Of a stretch of 64,000 nt of DNA, positions 9,424 through 18,865 are shown in pieces. How positions within the stretch are numbered: position 1 is the stretch's first letter; every line of letters starts with the position of its first letter. A program made the translations under genes and the position numbers. The notes beneath the pieces are model-generated. The model was not told the DNA's origin. It saw only the letters and a list, made by a program, of their open reading frames with translations, and did not search any database. This DNA is from an uncultured Prevotellaceae bacterium. GTDB lineage: Bacteria > Bacteroidota > Bacteroidia > Bacteroidales > Bacteroidaceae. The stretch covers positions 107,304 to 171,303 of the forward strand of contig CADCDK010000007.1 of the NCBI GenBank assembly GCA_902800185.1. Direction: 5' to 3'.

Positions 9424-9882
9424 ATGTCTATAGTATATCTAAGTCTGGGAAGCAACCTTGGAGATCGCAGGCAGCTGATAAAAAATGCTATAAAACAGAT
9501 AGAAGAGCAGATTGGGCACGTTGTGCGTCAGTCTGCTCTTTATGAAACAGAACCTTGGGGATTCTCTTCGCCCAACAAGTTTCTTAATGCTGCAGTCTGT
9601 GTGGAAAGCCCCCTTACGCCTCGCCAGCTTCTGCAAACTACCCAGCAGATAGAGCGCCAATTGGGAAGAACCCATAAGACCTTTCGTTCCTCGTCTCTTG
9701 CTTCTCATCTACCCTGTGAGGGACAGAATGAGGGACACCCCAACTATTCCGACCGTCCCATCGATATTGATATCCTGCTTTACGATGACCTTCGGATTGA
9801 TGAGCCCGATCTTCAGATACCTCATCCTCTTATGTACGAGCGTGACTTTGTCATGCAGCCATTGAGGGAGATTCTGCAATAA
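9424..9882 (+). CDS. folK: 2-amino-4-hydroxy-6-hydroxymethyldihydropteridine diphosphokinase
   Basis: Pyrophosphorylates 6-hydroxymethyl-7,8-dihydropterin in folate synthesis. Visible motifs in the 152-residue product are VYLSLGSNLGDR at the start, SALYETEPWG, FLNAAVCVES, the IERQLGRTH segment, the metal-binding DRPIDIDILLYDD, and the ending PHPLMYERDFVMQPL. Between LGRTHK and the DRPIDIDI motif lies an extra stretch of about 20 Ser/Leu/Glu-rich residues where usual family members have only a few; its DNA begins with ACCCATAAGACC, the same short repeat that fills the truB-queA gap. All catalytic motifs are intact, so the gene is probably active. Last gene of the ftsX run. Confidence 0.93.
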   Translation: MSIVYLSLGSNLGDRRQLIKNAIKQIEEQIGHVVRQSALYETEPWGFSSPNKFLNAAVCVESPLTPRQLLQTTQQIERQLGRTHKTFRSSSLASHLPCEGQNEGHPNYSDRPIDIDILLYDDLRIDEPDLQIPHPLMYERDFVMQPLREILQ

Positions 9883-9908
9883 ACTGTGTATGAAAAAAAC
9901 TAAATAAA

Positions 9909-9940
9909 TTTGGTCTATCGGTAGGTTTTCATTAACTTTG
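9909..9940 (+). promoter_or_regulatory. Promoter of the 2-oxoacid oxidoreductase operon
   Basis: TTTG at 9909-9912, a 20-nt spacer, then TAACTTTG at 9933-9940 followed by C. Both elements are consensus for the Bacteroidetes primary sigma factor. The start codon of the ferredoxin subunit is 38 nt further on. Confidence 0.8.
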
Positions 9941-9977
9941 CGCCCAAATTGAAAACGATTATAAAACCTTATATACA

Positions 9978-10211
9978 ATGGGAAAAATAAAAGGTGCCAT
10001 TGTGGTAAATACTGAGCGATGCAAAGGTTGTAGTCTTTGCGTCGTTGCTTGTCCCAAGGACGTTATTGCATTGGCTCAGAAGAAAGTGAATATTCATGGC
10101 TATCCTTATGTGGAAGCCGTAAATCCCGACAATTGCATTGGTTGTGCTTCGTGTGGCATTGTGTGTCCCGACGGTTGTATCACCGTGTATAAAAAGAAGA
10201 TGGAGGATTAA
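9978..10211 (+). CDS. 2-oxoacid:ferredoxin oxidoreductase, delta (4Fe-4S ferredoxin) subunit
   Basis: A 77-residue double-cluster ferredoxin. Two C-x2-C-x2-C-x3-CP motifs are seen, CKGCSLCVVACP near residue 14 and CIGCASCGIVCP near residue 50, each able to bind a 4Fe-4S cluster. It is the first gene of a four-gene set whose products make a 2-oxoacid oxidoreductase, and it passes electrons between the thiamine-diphosphate centre and external ferredoxin. Gap to the next gene is 5 nt. The delta-alpha-beta-gamma order matches 2-oxoglutarate or branched-chain (VOR/KOR) type enzymes of Bacteroidetes. Confidence 0.9.
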   Translation: MGKIKGAIVVNTERCKGCSLCVVACPKDVIALAQKKVNIHGYPYVEAVNPDNCIGCASCGIVCPDGCITVYKKKMED

Positions 10212-10216
10212 ACAAC

Positions 10217-11293
10217 ATGGAAGGAAAAGAAGCTATACTGCTGAAAGGTAATGAGGCGATAGCCCATGCTGCCATCCGTTGTGGATGCGACGGATATTTT
10301 GGCTATCCCATTACACCGCAGAGTGAAGTAATCGAGACGCTTGCTGAGCTGAAACCCTGGGAAACAACGGGAATGGTTGTGTTGCAGGCAGAGAGCGAAG
10401 TAGCATCTATCAATATGATTTATGGTGGAGCCGCAGCAGGCAAGCGTGTAATGACCTCGTCGTCTTCTCCTGGCATTGCGCTTATGCAGGAAGGCATTGC
10501 CTATATGGCAGGTGCCGAGCTACCAGGTGTCTTTGTCAACGTGCAGCGTGGTGGTCCAGGCTTGGGAACCATTCAACCTTCACAGAGTGACTATTTCCAG
10601 GCAACGCGTGGCGGTGGCAATGGCGACTACTATGTTATTGTGCTCGCCCCGAACTCCGTACAGGAGATGGCGGATTTCGTTGACTTGGCTTTTGAACTGG
10701 CTTTCAAGTATCGTAATCCTGCTATGATTCTTGCTGACGGTGTCATAGGACAGATGATGGAAAAGGTGGTGATGCCGCCCCTCAAGCCCCGCCGTACAGA
10801 AGAGGAAATCATACGCGAGTGTCCTTGGGCGACCACTGGCCGTACCAAAGATCGTCAGCCCAATATCATCACTTCATTGGAGTTGAAACCTGAGGTGATG
10901 GAACAGCGTAACATCCATTTGCAGGAGAAGTATCAGCAGATACGTGAAACGGAAGTCCGTTATGAAATACAGGGCGATAAGGATGCCGAGTATATGATGG
11001 TGGCGTTTGGAAGTGCTGCCCGTATTGCAGAGAAAGCAATGGAGATGGCGCATGAGGAGGGCATCGATGTCTGTCTGTTCCGTCCTATCACGCTGTGGCC
11101 TTTCCCCGAGAAGGAGATTGCTGCCTTGGCACAGGGAAAGAAAGGTGTTCTCGTTGTGGAGATCAATGCAGGTCAGATGGTTGAAGACGTGCGTCTTTCC
11201 GTCAACGGTTCCGTACCTGTGAAACACTTCGGACGTCTCGGTGGAATCGTTCCCGAGCCCGAAGAGATTGTAAACGAAATCAAGAAACTGTAG
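10217..11293 (+). CDS. vorB: 2-oxoacid:ferredoxin oxidoreductase, alpha subunit (VorB/KorA type)
   Basis: Pyrimidine-binding and dimerisation subunit of a CoA-dependent 2-oxoacid:ferredoxin oxidoreductase. The 358-residue product begins with the family motif LLKGNEAIAHAAIRCGCDGYFGYPITPQ (shown in two parts: GNEAIAHAAIRCGC, GYPITPQSEV), carries QAESEVASINMIYGGAAAGK and SSSPGIALMQEGIAYMAGAE, and ends with the transketolase-C-like domain with FRPITLWPFP and EINAGQMVEDVR. Bacteroidetes homologues are usually annotated as 3-methyl-2-oxobutanoate dehydrogenase VorB, but whether valine-derived acids or 2-oxoglutarate is the substrate cannot be settled from sequence. Likely roles are branched-chain acid metabolism or reductive carboxylation in an anaerobe. 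Confidence 0.9.
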   Translation: MEGKEAILLKGNEAIAHAAIRCGCDGYFGYPITPQSEVIETLAELKPWETTGMVVLQAESEVASINMIYGGAAAGKRVMTSSSSPGIALMQEGIAYMAGAELPGVFVNVQRGGPGLGTIQPSQSDYFQATRGGGNGDYYVIVLAPNSVQEMADFVDLAFELAFKYRNPAMILADGVIGQMMEKVVMPPLKPRRTEEEIIRECPWATTGRTKDRQPNIITSLELKPEVMEQRNIHLQEKYQQIRETEVRYEIQGDKDAEYMMVAFGSAARIAEKAMEMAHEEGIDVCLFRPITLWPFPEKEIAALAQGKKGVLVVEINAGQMVEDVRLSVNGSVPVKHFGRLGGIVPEPEEIVNEIKKL

Positions 11294-11296
11294 CGT

Positions 11297-12061
11297 ATGA
11301 ATAAAGAAATAATCTCTCAGGAGAATCTTGTATATAAGAAGCCGGAACTCATGAACGACGTGGACATGCACTATTGTCCGGGTTGTTCTCATGGTGTGGT
11401 ACACAAGCTCGTAGCAGAAGTCATTGAGGAGATGGGTATGGCAGAGAAGACGGTTGGCGTGTCACCAGTGGGTTGTGCTGTGTTTGCCTATCGCTATCTT
11501 GACATCGACTGGCAGGAAGCTGCACATGGACGTGCTCCTGCTGTGGCAACAGCCATCAAGCGTCTTTGGCCCGACAGACTGGTCTTTACTTATCAGGGAG
11601 ACGGAGATCTTGCCTGCATAGGTACGGCAGAGACCATTCATGCTCTTAACCGAGGCGAACATATTGCCATCATCTTCATCAATAACGCTATTTATGGCAT
11701 GACCGGTGGACAGATGGCTCCCACCACCTTGATAGGTCAGAAGACCTCTACTTGTCCTTATGGTCGTGACCCTGAGATTCATGGCTATCCGCTGAATATT
11801 ACAGAGTTGGCAGCCCAACTGGAAGGCACGTGCTATGTTACTCGCCAAAGTGTGGAGTCGGTTCCTTCCATCCGCAAAGCAAAAGCTGCCATTCGCAAGG
11901 CTTTTGAGGCTTCGATGGCAGGCAAGGGGTCTTCGCTCGTTGAGATTGTCTCTACCTGCAACAGCGGTTGGAAACTCTCGCCCGTCAAGGCCAATGAATG
12001 GATGAAAGAACATATGTTCGAGAAGTATGTGAAAGGTGACTTAAAAGATACGACAATATGA
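11297..12061 (+). CDS. 2-oxoacid:ferredoxin oxidoreductase, beta (thiamine diphosphate) subunit
   Basis: Subunit binding the diphosphate end of thiamine diphosphate. The 254-residue product has MHYCPGCSHGVVHKL near residue 24 (Cys residues typical of the family), and the cofactor-binding GDGDLACIGTAETIHALNRG followed by FINNAIYGMTGGQMAPTT, the G-D-G...N-N motif of thiamine enzymes. The ending SPVKANEWMKEHMFEKYVKGD is usual for the KorB type. It starts 3 nt after the alpha gene and overlaps the gamma gene by 4 nt (ATGA), so the complex is translated from a single message. Confidence 0.92.
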   Translation: MNKEIISQENLVYKKPELMNDVDMHYCPGCSHGVVHKLVAEVIEEMGMAEKTVGVSPVGCAVFAYRYLDIDWQEAAHGRAPAVATAIKRLWPDRLVFTYQGDGDLACIGTAETIHALNRGEHIAIIFINNAIYGMTGGQMAPTTLIGQKTSTCPYGRDPEIHGYPLNITELAAQLEGTCYVTRQSVESVPSIRKAKAAIRKAFEASMAGKGSSLVEIVSTCNSGWKLSPVKANEWMKEHMFEKYVKGDLKDTTI

Positions 12062-12600
12062 AAAAAGAAATCATCATATCCGGCTTCGGAGGTCAGGGTG
12101 TTCTCTCTATGGGAAAAATCCTGGCTTATTCGGGGCTGATGGAAGACAAGGAGGTGACATGGATGCCCGCCTATGGCCCCGAGCAACGTGGCGGTACAGC
12201 CAATGTGACCGTTATTGTGAGTGACGAGCGCATCTCCTCACCAATTCTCAGTAAGTATGATGTGGCCATCGTCCTGAATCAGCCTTCGCTTGACAAGTTC
12301 CTGCCCAAGGTGAAGTCTGGCGGCATTCTTATCTACGACGGCTTCGGAATCCTCAATCCGCCGACCCGCGACGACATCACTGTTTATCGCATTGATGCTA
12401 TGGACAAGGCTGCAGAAATGAAGAATGCCAAAGTGTTTAATATGATTGTACTGGGCGGATTGCTGAAAGTCTGTCCTGTTGTGAGCACCGATGGTTTGCA
12501 GAAAGCTCTTTATAAGAGTCTGCCTGAGCGTCATCATCATCTGATTCCACTTAATATGAAAGCCGTAGAAGAGGGTATGAAGATTATTTACCAAGTGTAG
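12058..12600 (+). CDS. 2-oxoacid:ferredoxin oxidoreductase, gamma subunit
   Basis: The 180-residue catalytic-domain subunit of the complex. It starts with the hallmark IIISGFGGQGVLSMGKILAYSG and has the following WMPAYGPEQRGGTANVTVIVS, the conserved segment shared by the gamma domains of pyruvate, 2-oxoglutarate and branched-chain ferredoxin oxidoreductases. The ATG lies in an ATGA overlap with the beta gene. It is the last gene of the four-gene operon; no clear terminator hairpin follows in the 133-nt gap before the ompA-like gene. Confidence 0.92.
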   Translation: MKKEIIISGFGGQGVLSMGKILAYSGLMEDKEVTWMPAYGPEQRGGTANVTVIVSDERISSPILSKYDVAIVLNQPSLDKFLPKVKSGGILIYDGFGILNPPTRDDITVYRIDAMDKAAEMKNAKVFNMIVLGGLLKVCPVVSTDGLQKALYKSLPERHHHLIPLNMKAVEEGMKIIYQV

Positions 12601-12646
12601 TGAGGATATATTGAGTAGATAGTTTGCTCTCTTTTCGATTCATAAA

Positions 12647-12678
12647 TTTGGTGGAGTCAATAATTTTTCTTTATTTTG
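12647..12678 (+). promoter_or_regulatory. Promoter of the OmpA-like gene
   Basis: TTTG at 12647-12650 and a second TTTG at 12675-12678 (within TTATTTTGC), spaced as in the Bacteroidetes consensus; the TA of the -7 element is shifted by one base. A leader of about 50 nt precedes the ATG. Confidence 0.6.
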
Positions 12679-12733
12679 CAATCGCTTAGAGAAACTTATA
12701 CAAAGAAGATAGTTTTATTTTAAAATCAAAAGA

Positions 12734-13816
12734 ATGAAAAAATTAGTACTTTTGTTTGCTGCTGCAGTGATGACAATGTCAGCCTCTGCTCAGGTTGCTA
12801 TCGAGGATAGCAAGACATTTGACAACATGTATGTAGGTATCAATGGTGGCTTGGCAACCAAGACCACGGGACACAAATGGATGCCCGATGCAAACCCCAA
12901 TATCGGTGTTCGCATTGGTAAATGGTTCACTCCCGTATTTGGTGTTGCTCTTGATGGAACTGCATACCTTTCCAATAAGGGATGGGCTCCCAAGTCCACA
13001 GGTACATTCGTACGCTATTCCAACGTAGGACTCATTGGTACCGTCAACCTGACCAACTGGTTCGGTGGTTACCCCGGTTCTACCCGTTGCTTTGAGCTGA
13101 TTGCTCTCTATGGATTTGGCTGGGGGCATGGCTATGGTGCTGGCAAGACGGTTCTTGAGGATAACGACCAAGTTACTTCAAAGGTCGGTCTCGACTTCGC
13201 TTTGAACCTTGGCGCAAAGAAGGCTTGGCAGATTTATATTGAGCCTTCTATTAACTATGCCATCGCTGGAACAGGTAACCTGACTGGTAACGACCAAGTT
13301 CAGTACAACCTGCACCGTAGTGCTGTTCAGCTGAATGCTGGTATTATCTACAAATTCAAGAACTCTAACGGTACTCATGGCTTCAAGACCTACGACGTAG
13401 GTGCACTCATCGATGAGAACAACCGTTTGATGGCTGAGCTCGAAAAGAAACCGAAGGAAGTGGTCAAGGAGGTTGTGAAGGAGGTTGTGAAGGAAATTCC
13501 TGCTCCCGCTCCTGCTGCTACCATTAAGGAAGTTCGTGTTGAGAACCTCGTGTTCGTAACCTTTGCTCAGGGCAAATCAGAGCTGACCGCTGATGCCAAG
13601 AAGGCTCTCGATAAGCTGAAGAGTGGTTCACACGTTCAGATTGTTGGTACTGCTTCTCCCGAGGGTAACGCAGAACTCAACCAGAAGCTCTCTCAGGCTC
13701 GTGCCGAGTCTGTTGCCGAGTATGTCAAGACCAAGGGAGTTGTTGTTGACGAGGCAATTGGTAAGGGTGTACAGGGCAATACTTCTAACCGTATGGCTAT
13801 CGTTTACGTGAAGTAA
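12734..13816 (+). CDS. OmpA-family outer membrane protein
   Basis: A 360-residue surface protein with three parts. Residues 1-19 are a signal peptide (KKLVLLFAAAVMTMSASAQ). Residues ~25-215 form a beta-barrel-like domain rich in aromatic and Gly residues. A linker near 235-260 contains repeated VVKEV units, then the C-terminal OmpA domain (~265-360) starts VENLVFVTFAQGKSEL and contains the peptidoglycan-binding pattern with TASPEGNAELNQKLSQARAE. This is the common Bacteroidetes OmpA-like porin that ties the outer membrane to the wall. It stands alone between a consensus promoter and a strong terminator, and codon choice looks biased as in highly expressed genes. Confidence 0.93.
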   Translation: MKKLVLLFAAAVMTMSASAQVAIEDSKTFDNMYVGINGGLATKTTGHKWMPDANPNIGVRIGKWFTPVFGVALDGTAYLSNKGWAPKSTGTFVRYSNVGLIGTVNLTNWFGGYPGSTRCFELIALYGFGWGHGYGAGKTVLEDNDQVTSKVGLDFALNLGAKKAWQIYIEPSINYAIAGTGNLTGNDQVQYNLHRSAVQLNAGIIYKFKNSNGTHGFKTYDVGALIDENNRLMAELEKKPKEVVKEVVKEVVKEIPAPAPAATIKEVRVENLVFVTFAQGKSELTADAKKALDKLKSGSHVQIVGTASPEGNAELNQKLSQARAESVAEYVKTKGVVVDEAIGKGVQGNTSNRMAIVYVK

Positions 13817-13853
13817 GCCACTTGTTTCACCTTTTGAAAGGTAAGTATTATTT

Positions 13854-13886
13854 GGGGCGTGTTCATTGTTGGACACGCCCCTTTTT
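13854..13886 (+). terminator. Rho-independent terminator after the OmpA-like gene
   Basis: GGGGCGTGTTC at 13854-13864, a 6-nt loop, then GGACACGCCCC at 13871-13881 forms an 11-bp stem with one G-U pair, followed directly by TTTTT. It closes the ompA-like unit before the ilvD promoter. Confidence 0.9.
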
Positions 13887-13908
13887 GTTGCAATTTTGCG
13901 AGGAAATA

Positions 13909-13940
13909 ATTGCATAATTCCCCAAAACTCAGTACCTTTG
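13909..13940 (+). promoter_or_regulatory. Promoter of the ilvD operon
   Basis: ATTG at 13909-13912 (near TTTG), a 20-nt spacer, then consensus TACCTTTG at 13933-13940 followed by C. The ilvD ATG is 40 nt downstream, too short a leader for an attenuator. Confidence 0.7.
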
Positions 13941-13980
13941 CAAGCAAAGTGAACATATAGTTAGAAAGATTCAAAGCAAA

Positions 13981-15807
13981 ATGAATATGAAGCATCCGTT
14001 AAGAAGTAGTGTATGTACCGAGGGACGCCGCATGGCCGGTGCGCGTGCGCTGTGGGTTGCCACGGGCATGAAGCGCGAACAGTTTGGCAAGCCCATCATT
14101 GCCATCGTCAATTCGTTTACCCAGTTTGTACCGGGTCACACCCATCTGCATGAGGTGGGACAGATTGTCAGGGAAGAGATTGAGAAAATGGGCTGTTATG
14201 CGGCAGAGTTCAACACCATTGCCATTGATGACGGTATTGCTATGGGACATGACGGCATGCTCTATTCCTTGCCTTCGCGTGACATCATTGCCGACTCGGT
14301 GGAATATATGGTCAATGCCCACAAGGCGGATGCCATGATTTGCATTTCCAATTGCGATAAAGTGACCCCTGGTATGCTGATGGCAGCCATGCGCCTGAAT
14401 ATCCCCGCTGTGTTCTGTAGTGGCGGACCGATGGAGGCTGGCCGTTGGCGTGGTGAGAATGCCGACCTGATTACGGCAATGGTGAAGGGCGCAGACCCGA
14501 CGGTGAGTGATGCCGACATGGAAGAGCTGGAGGGCTGTGCCTGTCCGGGTTGTGGTTCATGCTCAGGCATGTTTACCGCCAATTCCATGAACTCGCTTAC
14601 TGAGGCTATCGGTCTTTCTCTTCCTGGTAACGGAACGATCCTTGCCACCCATACCGACCGTATAGAGTTGTTCCGTCGGGCAGCACGCTTGATTGTGAAG
14701 AACGCTTTGGCCTATTATGAAGAGGGTGACGAAAGTGTTTTGCCTCGCAGCATTGCTACACGCGACGCTTTCCTCAATGCTATGTCGCTTGACATTGCTA
14801 TGGGCGGTTCGACGAATACCATCCTCCACCTGTTGGCAGTGGCGCAGGAGGCTGGAACTGATTTCACCATGAAGGACATCGATGAACTGAGTCGTCAAGT
14901 GCCCTGCTTGTGTAAGCTGGCTCCGAATACACAGAAGTACAGTGTGCAGGAGTGTGGAAGGGCTGGTGGAATACTGGGCATTCTTAATGAGCTCGATAAG
15001 GGCGGCCTCATCCGTAGGGAAGCCCGTCGCGTCGATGGAATGACTATTGGAGAAGCCGTGAAGAAGTACGACATAACAAAACAGACTTCAGATTGCGCAT
15101 GTCAGGCAGACGCGGACTTAATCATCTACTGGGGTGCTCCTGGTAATCGTTTCTCTACCCGAATGGGTTCACAGAGTGAACGATGGGAATCGCTTGACAG
15201 CAACCGTTCCAATGGTTGCATCCGTGACTTGGAACATGCTTATACCAAGGATGGTGGTCTGGCAGTTCTCTTCGGCAATATAGCACAAGACGGATGTGTT
15301 GTCAAGACGGCAGGCGTGGATCCTGAACTATGGCATTTCCGTGGCCCAGCAGTAGTTTTCGACTCTCAGGAGGAGGCTTGCGAAGGCATTCTCAGTGGAC
15401 GTGTGAAAGCTGGCGACTGTGTTGTCATTACGCACGAAGGACCGAAAGGAGGACCGGGCATGCAGGAGATGCTATATCCGACAAGCTATATCAAATCGAT
15501 GCACCTCGGCAAGGAGTGTGCTTTGATTACCGACGGACGATTCTCGGGCGGTACCAGTGGACTCTCCATCGGTCATATCTCACCCGAGGCAGCTGCTGGA
15601 GGTGTCATCGGTAAGATTGTCGATGGCGACATCATAGAGATTGACATTCCCACCCGCAGCATTCGCGTGTTGCTCTCCGATGAGGAACTTGGCCAGCGAG
15701 AGCCCCGTCCCTTGCAGCGGAATCGTGTGGTTTCCAAGGCTTTGCGTGCTTATGCACAGAGCGTTTCCAGTGCTGATAAGGGTGGTGTCAGGTTGATAGC
15801 CGACTAA
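13981..15807 (+). CDS. ilvD: Dihydroxy-acid dehydratase
   Basis: Fe-S dehydratase making 2-oxo acids from 2,3-dihydroxy acids in valine and isoleucine synthesis. The 608-residue length is typical. Conserved Cys positions are seen in [13 protein letters not shown] near residue 122 and [20 protein letters not shown] near residue 183 (the cluster ligands), with further motifs [11 protein letters not shown] and the C-terminal [23 protein letters not shown] with the active-site Ser. An alternative ATG is present two codons into the gene. It is first in a same-strand set ilvD-ilvB-ilvN-thioesterase-GH95 with short gaps; the next gene begins 33 nt on. Confidence 0.97.
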   Translation: MNMKHPLRSSVCTEGRRMAGARALWVATGMKREQFGKPIIAIVNSFTQFVPGHTHLHEVGQIVREEIEKMGCYAAEFNTIAIDDGIAMGHDGMLYSLPSRDIIADSVEYMVNAHKADAMICISNCDKVTPGMLMAAMRLNIPAVFCSGGPMEAGRWRGENADLITAMVKGADPTVSDADMEELEGCACPGCGSCSGMFTANSMNSLTEAIGLSLPGNGTILATHTDRIELFRRAARLIVKNALAYYEEGDESVLPRSIATRDAFLNAMSLDIAMGGSTNTILHLLAVAQEAGTDFTMKDIDELSRQVPCLCKLAPNTQKYSVQECGRAGGILGILNELDKGGLIRREARRVDGMTIGEAVKKYDITKQTSDCACQADADLIIYWGAPGNRFSTRMGSQSERWESLDSNRSNGCIRDLEHAYTKDGGLAVLFGNIAQDGCVVKTAGVDPELWHFRGPAVVFDSQEEACEGILSGRVKAGDCVVITHEGPKGGPGMQEMLYPTSYIKSMHLGKECALITDGRFSGGTSGLSIGHISPEAAAGGVIGKIVDGDIIEIDIPTRSIRVLLSDEELGQREPRPLQRNRVVSKALRAYAQSVSSADKGGVRLIAD

Positions 15808-15840
15808 TCATTATTACTAAATTCCCATTATTGATTCTTC

Positions 15841-17556
15841 ATGATGAAAGAGATAATTACAGGTTCAGAGGCGCTGATGCGCTCATTGGTTTGCGAAGGA
15901 GTGAAGACAATCTTTGGCTACCCAGGCGGTTCCATCATGCCCGTGTTCGACGCACTCTATGACTATACGCGTGGCGAAGGAAAGAAGTTCGACCACATCT
16001 TGGTACGCCATGAACAGGGTGCTGCTCACGCTGCTCAGGGCTATGCCCGTGTGAGCGGAGAGGTGGGTGTGTGCATTGTGACCAGCGGTCCTGGCGCAAC
16101 AAACACGTTGACAGGTGTTGCCGATGCTATGCTCGACTCAACCCCCATTGTTGTCATCTGTGGACAGGTGGGAACCGGTGCGCTTGGTACCGATGCTTTT
16201 CAGGAGGTTGACCTTGTGGGCGTTGCCCAGCCTATCTCGAAATGGAGCTATCAGATACGCCGTCCAGAGGATATCGCCTGGGCAGTGAGCCGTGCTTTTT
16301 ATATCGCACGGAGTGGCAGACCTGGTCCCGTCGTGCTCGACTTCCCAAAGAATGCGCAAACCCATACCTGTGAATGGAATCCTGTCAAGGTGACCAGCGT
16401 GCGAAGTTATGTGCCTTATCCCACACCGAGTGAGGAGTCTATTGCTGAGGCTGCGCGGCTCATCAACGAAGCCCAGCGCCCGTTGGCACTGGTAGGACAG
16501 GGCGTGGAGTTGGGCAATGCGCACAATGAACTGATTGAGTTTGTAGAGAAAGCTGATATTCCCGTCGGTCGTACGCTGTTGGGCTTGTCTGCCTTCTCCT
16601 CCCGTCATCCGCTGAACAAAGGCATGTTGGGCATGCACGGGCAGTATGCGGTGAACATGAAGACGCAGGAAGCCGATGTCATCATTGCTATTGGCATGCG
16701 CTTCAGCGACCGTGTGACGGGACTTCCCTCCACCTATGCCAAGCAAGCCAAGATTATTCATCTCGATATAGACCACGCCGAGATAGACAAATGCATCAAG
16801 ACCCATGTGGCGGTTATCGGTGACTGCAAGATGACATTGCCTGCCATCACGCGCCAATTGAAGAAAAATAACCATCGCGAATGGATAAAATCTTTCGACC
16901 ATTATTTCCAGATGGAGAAAGAGCAGGTCATCGAACCTGCCATCCATCCCACCGAGGGACCGTTGCTGATGGGAGAGGTGGTCAACGTCGTTGCCGAGGC
17001 GACGAAGGGTGAAGCCGTGCTTGTGACCGATGTAGGACAGAACCAGATGTTTGCCTCGCGCTATTTCCATTATAACAAGAAGCGCAGCATCGTCACCAGT
17101 GGTGGTCTGGGTACTATGGGATTCGGACTTCCCGCAGCTGTGGGAGCCACGTTTGGTGCTCCTGAGCGCACGATTTGTCTGTTCTGTGGTGATGGTGGCT
17201 TCCAGATGTGCATTCAGGAATTAGGTACCATCATGGAGCAGCAGGCACCAGTGAAGATCGTGCTTCTCAACAACAACTATTTGGGTAATGTGCGGCAATG
17301 GCAGGACATGTTCTGGAACCACCGCCAATCGTTCACCAAGATGCTCAACCCCCAGTATCAGCTTATTGCCGAAGGTTATCATATTCCCTACGACGTGGTG
17401 ACCGACCGCCAGGACCTTGCTGCCAAAGTAGCGAAGATGCTCAAGACAGAAGGTCCCTACCTGTTGGAGTGTGCCATCAAGGAGGAAGACGATGTCATGC
17501 CCATGACACCTCCGGGAAAGAGCGTGGACGAGATGCAGCTTACTATTAATGAATAA
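15841..17556 (+). CDS. ilvB: Acetolactate synthase, large (catalytic) subunit
   Basis: Thiamine- and FAD-dependent condensation of pyruvate (or pyruvate with 2-oxobutyrate), the first common step to branched-chain amino acids. The 571-residue product shows the N-terminal domain with GVKTIFGYPGGSIMPVFDAL and the catalytic Glu in VRHEQGAAHAAQGYAR, SGPGATNTLTGVADAMLDS, and the diphosphate motif GDGGFQM with NNNYLGNVRQWQ. Two ATGs stand in tandem at the start (15841 and 15844); the first is given. ilvN follows after 6 nt, so the holoenzyme subunits are made together. Confidence 0.97.
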   Translation: MMKEIITGSEALMRSLVCEGVKTIFGYPGGSIMPVFDALYDYTRGEGKKFDHILVRHEQGAAHAAQGYARVSGEVGVCIVTSGPGATNTLTGVADAMLDSTPIVVICGQVGTGALGTDAFQEVDLVGVAQPISKWSYQIRRPEDIAWAVSRAFYIARSGRPGPVVLDFPKNAQTHTCEWNPVKVTSVRSYVPYPTPSEESIAEAARLINEAQRPLALVGQGVELGNAHNELIEFVEKADIPVGRTLLGLSAFSSRHPLNKGMLGMHGQYAVNMKTQEADVIIAIGMRFSDRVTGLPSTYAKQAKIIHLDIDHAEIDKCIKTHVAVIGDCKMTLPAITRQLKKNNHREWIKSFDHYFQMEKEQVIEPAIHPTEGPLLMGEVVNVVAEATKGEAVLVTDVGQNQMFASRYFHYNKKRSIVTSGGLGTMGFGLPAAVGATFGAPERTICLFCGDGGFQMCIQELGTIMEQQAPVKIVLLNNNYLGNVRQWQDMFWNHRQSFTKMLNPQYQLIAEGYHIPYDVVTDRQDLAAKVAKMLKTEGPYLLECAIKEEDDVMPMTPPGKSVDEMQLTINE

Positions 17557-17562
17557 TCGAAT

Positions 17563-18102
17563 ATGGAACAGGAGAAGAAACTATATACATTGCTCGTGTA
17601 CTCAGAGAACATTGCAGGTATCTTGAATCAGATAACCGCCGTCTTTACTCGTCGGCAGGTGAACATCGAGAGCCTGAACGTGTCGGCATCGAGCATCAAG
17701 GACATCCACAAGTACACCATCACCGCATGGAGCGACGAGGAACAGATCACGAAAATTACCCGTCAGATAGAGAAGAAGATTGATGTGGTGAAGGCCAACT
17801 TCTACACCGATGACCAGCTTTTCATTCACGAGGTGGCACTCTTCAAGATTTCCACTCCCATTCTGTTGGAGGAGCCCGAGGTTTCGCGTGCTATTCGTAA
17901 GAACGATGCCCGCATGATGGAGGTCAACCCCACGTACAGCACGGTGCTCTTGGCGGGTCTTACCCAGGATATTGCCCGTCTGTTCAACCGTCTGAACGAG
18001 TTCAACTGTGTCCTGCAGTACACCCGTAGCGGCCGCATTGCCGTTACCCGTAGCATGGACGAAGAGGTGAGCCGTATGCTCGAAGAGCGAAGTGGACAAT
18101 AA
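17563..18102 (+). CDS. ilvN: Acetolactate synthase, small (regulatory) subunit
   Basis: Regulatory ACT-domain subunit that confers valine feedback inhibition and raises activity of the large subunit. The 179-residue protein begins with an ACT domain (YTLLVYSENIAGILNQITAVFTRR, cited as YTLLVYSENIAGIL and QITAVFTRRQVNIESLNV) and continues with a second, family-specific domain. It lies 6 nt after ilvB and 18 nt before the thioesterase gene, inside the same transcription unit. Confidence 0.94.
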   Translation: MEQEKKLYTLLVYSENIAGILNQITAVFTRRQVNIESLNVSASSIKDIHKYTITAWSDEEQITKITRQIEKKIDVVKANFYTDDQLFIHEVALFKISTPILLEEPEVSRAIRKNDARMMEVNPTYSTVLLAGLTQDIARLFNRLNEFNCVLQYTRSGRIAVTRSMDEEVSRMLEERSGQ

Positions 18103-18120
18103 TCATGAATCGTTTTTGAT

Positions 18121-18861
18121 ATGACCAAAGTAGGACGATACGAATTTTTGGCAGAGCCGTTCCATTGCGACTTCTCCAATCGTCTCTTTATGGGACATCT
18201 CGGCAATCACATGCTCAACGCTGCCGACTTCCATTCCAACGACCGAGGCTTCGGCATGCACTATCTCAACACCATCAACAAGACGTGGGTACTCTCTCGT
18301 CTGGCTATCGAGATGAAGGAAATGCCTCCCATGTACACCAAGTTCTATATAGAGACATGGGTGGAGAGTGCTATGCGTTTCTTTACCAACCGTAACTTTG
18401 CTGTTGTTGGTAATGATGCTACGGTCTATGGCTACGGCCGTTCTGTCTGGGCCATGATTGATACCGAAACACGCCAGCCCGCCGACCTCTTTGCCATCAA
18501 CGACGGAGCCATCAATGACTATATTGAGAAAGAGAAACCGTGTCCCATTGACAAGGGTGGTCGTGTGAAGATGAGCGACAATGCCGAGTTGGTACATAGT
18601 ATCAAGACATTCTATAATGATGTTGACATCAACGGACACATCAACAGTATCAAGTATATTGAGCACGTGCTCGACCTGTGGCCGATAGAGTGGTATCGGG
18701 AACATACCATCAAGCGGCTTGAGATAGCCTATGTAGCAGAGGCGCATGGCGGTGACACCCTTTCTTTCTACCGCGAGCAAGATGCGGAGGGTAACTTCCT
18801 TGTTCGCATCGTCCGTACCGACGGCACCGAGTGCTGCCGCTGCAAGATGGAGTTCAACTAA
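18121..18861 (+). CDS. Acyl-ACP thioesterase (FatA/FatB-like)
   Basis: A 246-residue double hot-dog thioesterase expected to release fatty acids from acyl-ACP. The motif [20 protein letters not shown] near residue 165 matches the Asn...His catalytic block of plant-type FatA/FatB enzymes, and the first hot-dog domain has [18 protein letters not shown]. Bacteroidetes commonly keep such a gene next to ilvBN or ilvC; the link may be branched-chain fatty acid or lipid turnover using ilv-derived primers, which is inference. 18 nt after ilvN and 4 nt before the GH95 start. Confidence 0.88.
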   Translation: MTKVGRYEFLAEPFHCDFSNRLFMGHLGNHMLNAADFHSNDRGFGMHYLNTINKTWVLSRLAIEMKEMPPMYTKFYIETWVESAMRFFTNRNFAVVGNDATVYGYGRSVWAMIDTETRQPADLFAINDGAINDYIEKEKPCPIDKGGRVKMSDNAELVHSIKTFYNDVDINGHINSIKYIEHVLDLWPIEWYREHTIKRLEIAYVAEAHGGDTLSFYREQDAEGNFLVRIVRTDGTECCRCKMEFN

Positions 18862-18865
18862 TAGA

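Noticed and set aside
18746-18865. Upstream start of the GH95 frame within the thioesterase gene
   Set aside because: It would place 40 residues before the signal peptide; the ATG at 18866 gives a clean signal sequence.
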